In this document: piece by piece, positions 62,050-64,000 of the stretch
How the letters are laid out: the number at the start of each line of letters is the position of its first letter
Numbering within the stretch: position 1 is the first letter of the stretch
NCBI GenBank assembly: GCA_013399305.1
Contig: VXAI01000028.1
Location: forward strand, 2,767,818-2,831,817
DNA from: Rostratula benghalensis
Taxonomy: Eukaryota > Chordata > Aves > Charadriiformes > Rostratulidae
Length of the DNA stretch: 64,000 bases
Direction of reading: 5' to 3'
Notes under the pieces: model-generated
Seen by the model: only the letters and a program-made list of their open reading frames with translations
Told to the model about the DNA's origin: nothing
Databases searched by the model: none
Program-made: the position numbers and the translations under genes

Positions 62050-64000
62050 GAAAGACATAGTTGCTGTCTAGTGAATACCAATGCAAAACCATTTCAGGCT
62101 CCAGGCACTGAAAACACCTCCTCCCCAAATCTCTATTAACCCTTTTGAGCATTGAGAACCTACATAGGAGTTCTGTGGCTTTGATTTGCACCTGGTTTTA
62201 GACAAAAGTCCTCCAGCAAAGACCCAAATGTGTATCCTCTTTCATCTCTCCATTTCTCACTTGACATTTGATTTTTCACCTTGGAAGAGTTATATTGAAA
62301 AGCCACAAATCACACCAACCCAAGATGAAAACCTATTTTAGATGGCTCAGAACCAGGACAACACCTGAAATTTATGCCACTACAGAGAGACCAGACTATA
62401 CCAGAGGCCTTATTAAAATAAAGAGAAGCTTGGAAACCAGTGTCAAGAAATACAATTCATTGTGGAACTGGATATTTGGCTAGCACCTGACCACTAAGCA
62501 TTTTAATGAATCCCTGTTGCCACAGATGGGCTGTGTAAGGTTCAGGGTTTACCAGGAAAAACCACCTGCTGCCTTGAAGAGGCAGCTCATGGCATTAGTT
62601 TCACTGTGGCCATAAGAAAGCTGGGGAAGAAAGTAAGCTGGGGTAAACGGATGTTTTGGGCATCACAACCTAAACCATTCTATGAGATCTGAAGCCAGTT
62701 GGCAGCATGGCTCTGTAACTCACCCCAGTATAAGACAATGTTTATATATTATACCCAGAAATTTTTCCCCCTGTAACTGAGCCAACATGGAAAACTGATT
62801 TGCAGCAGAAATTAAACTGTCCAGAGCATCTGATTCTTCACAACAAATACATACATGAAAGCATGCCTTGCCTCTGTATGGTTTGAAATGGAGTAGCAGC
62901 AAAATAGGAAAGGTGGAGAACTGCCACAATGGCAAAAATTGCTCACTATGTTTTCAGTCTGGTGATAGGAAACAGAGTGAAAATTGCTTCAGAACTTTGC
63001 CAAAAGCATAGAGCAAGAAAATGAGACTGAAAAAGTGAAAAAGTCACTCCCTTAGCACAGAAAGTCTGCATAACTAAGGAGCTGGCTGCAGCCTGCATTG
63101 ATTTTCAGCTGTGGGTCACCAGTTCGAATACAACCCAAGTGGTGGGGGCAGAGCCATTGACAGATGTCGAGTGGCTCCTGTGACATGAGCTATCGTTGAC
63201 AGCCCAGAGCATAGCAGATGAGTAGAAACATCTGCAAAATCTCAGTCATCTACAGTAACTTCAACTTTGCTGTGCATAGTGCTGGACTGAGACTGGGATG
63301 CTTTTACCAATCAGGATGAAGATGCACTGAGAAACAGGCACATGAAAGAAGCTGACACTATTGCCGTGTGATAAACCTGCAACTTGAACAAATGAAGCTG
63401 GTCGGCTGTCACACACTCGACATAGTGGATCCACATACAAAAATTAAGAAAAACTTTGCTGCAGGAAGAAAAGGATCAATATAATGAATTTTTACATAGA
63501 TTGATGAGACACTCAAATAGGAGAACTACTGTATCAAATATATGATAATTCTTACTAACTTGGTTATTATTCTGCCTTACAGGATATTTTCTTTATTTGT
63601 GTCAACTGCATTGGTGTTTCGTTTCCATTCTGTTGTAACTCTTTTTTCTTTTGTGAAATATAATTACATTTCCACAAACGTCATGTCTACAGACGGAATG
63701 TGCCAGAAAGCTCTTAGACTAGTACTTGTCTTGCTGCACTGCCAGATGCAGTATGCGTTCATTTTCTTAAGATCATGAGGTGTCTCATTTTGCCCAATTC
63801 TCCCTCAGTGAAGGCATACATGTAATCATCAACACTGGCAGTTTACAAGGGTGTCAGTTCATAAGATCACCAAGTTTAGTCCACTTCCACCACAAGCAAA
63901 TCAGCTACATTATTAGGCATTACTAGAAAATAGCATTAAAAGAATAGAACTGCTATTTCCATAGCAGATTACTCAGGCCTGCTGCAGTCATCTGTAAGAC
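62050..64000. other. Unique non-coding DNA
   Basis: No gene is recognised. A tRNA-B-box-like string, AGTTCGAATAC, occurs at about 63121-63131, preceded by a TGGCTGCAGCC string about 37 bases upstream. It does not fold into a tRNA that I can complete. Frames such as 63542-63778 plus are hydrophobic by A+T composition and have no supporting context. Confidence 0.5.

Noticed and set aside
62655..62695. Isolated ACCATTCTATGAGATCT resembling a CR1 terminus
   Set aside because: Only about a dozen bases match and nothing upstream fits the CR1 3' UTR.
63079..63137. tRNA-like or tRNA-derived SINE (A-box-like and B-box-like strings)
   Set aside because: The B-box match is partial, and no acceptor stem or anticodon arm can be completed.
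1..64000. Search for CRISPR arrays, bacterial operons, endogenous viral genes, LTR pairs and mitochondrial inserts
   Set aside because: No regularly spaced repeats, no ribosome-binding-site-led gene clusters, no viral-type coding blocks and no paired LTR-like direct repeats were seen. The window is vertebrate nuclear DNA.

Overview
The window looks like a stretch of bird nuclear genome (another CR1-bearing sauropsid is possible) with no protein-coding gene, tRNA or rRNA that I can support. The evidence for a bird-like source is that every recognisable interspersed repeat but one or two is a CR1 LINE (chicken repeat 1), typically 5'-truncated and ending in ATTCTATGA/ATTCTGTGA-type 3' tails. 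Repeat density is low, base composition is A+T-rich, microsatellites are few and short, and open frames are short and scattered on both strands as expected by chance. The longest open frame, about 160 codons, is CR1 reverse-transcriptase debris. The species cannot be named from this sequence. The window is best read as a gene desert or part of a very long intron.

Layout. 1-24 kb is unique A+T-rich DNA with a MIR-like ancient SINE fragment near 1.9 kb (minus strand), a G-quadruplex-type G tract at 4.77 kb, a 25-A run at 8.63 kb, a GT/TA microsatellite at 9.85 kb and a GTTT/GT tract at 23.5 kb. At 24.3-24.7 kb lies an old, heavily diverged plus-strand CR1 with an internal duplication. 25-42 kb is again unique, with a (GC)6(AC)4 tract at 32.2 kb. 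At 42.04-42.9 kb there is a comparatively well preserved minus-strand CR1 3' fragment carrying the end of ORF2 with one frameshift and one nonsense codon.

46.6-46.93 kb is the only CpG island in the window, with two GC boxes, a hairpin-forming inverted repeat and a CCACGTGG E-box just downstream, and a short CR1 tail about 1 kb further on. It is the best candidate for a promoter (an unannotated transcript or alternative first exon) or another regulatory element. About 1.6 kb upstream, near 44.96 kb, there is one well-formed acceptor/donor pair bracketing 46 bases.

57.5-57.6 kb is a TA/TG microsatellite that contains a perfect 28-bp palindrome and a second 16-bp-armed inverted repeat. 58.54-60.16 kb is a nested retrotransposon: an older plus-strand CR1 with recognisable reverse-transcriptase motifs is split by a minus-strand CR1 of about 490 bp. 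The last 4 kb is unique sequence with a perfect 12-bp-armed hairpin at 62.03 kb and a possible second MIR-like fragment at 61.75 kb.

There are no genes acting together here. The functional hypothesis worth testing is the CpG island and its flanks. I found no evidence for a novel multi-gene system, CRISPR array, phage, plasmid or endogenous virus.
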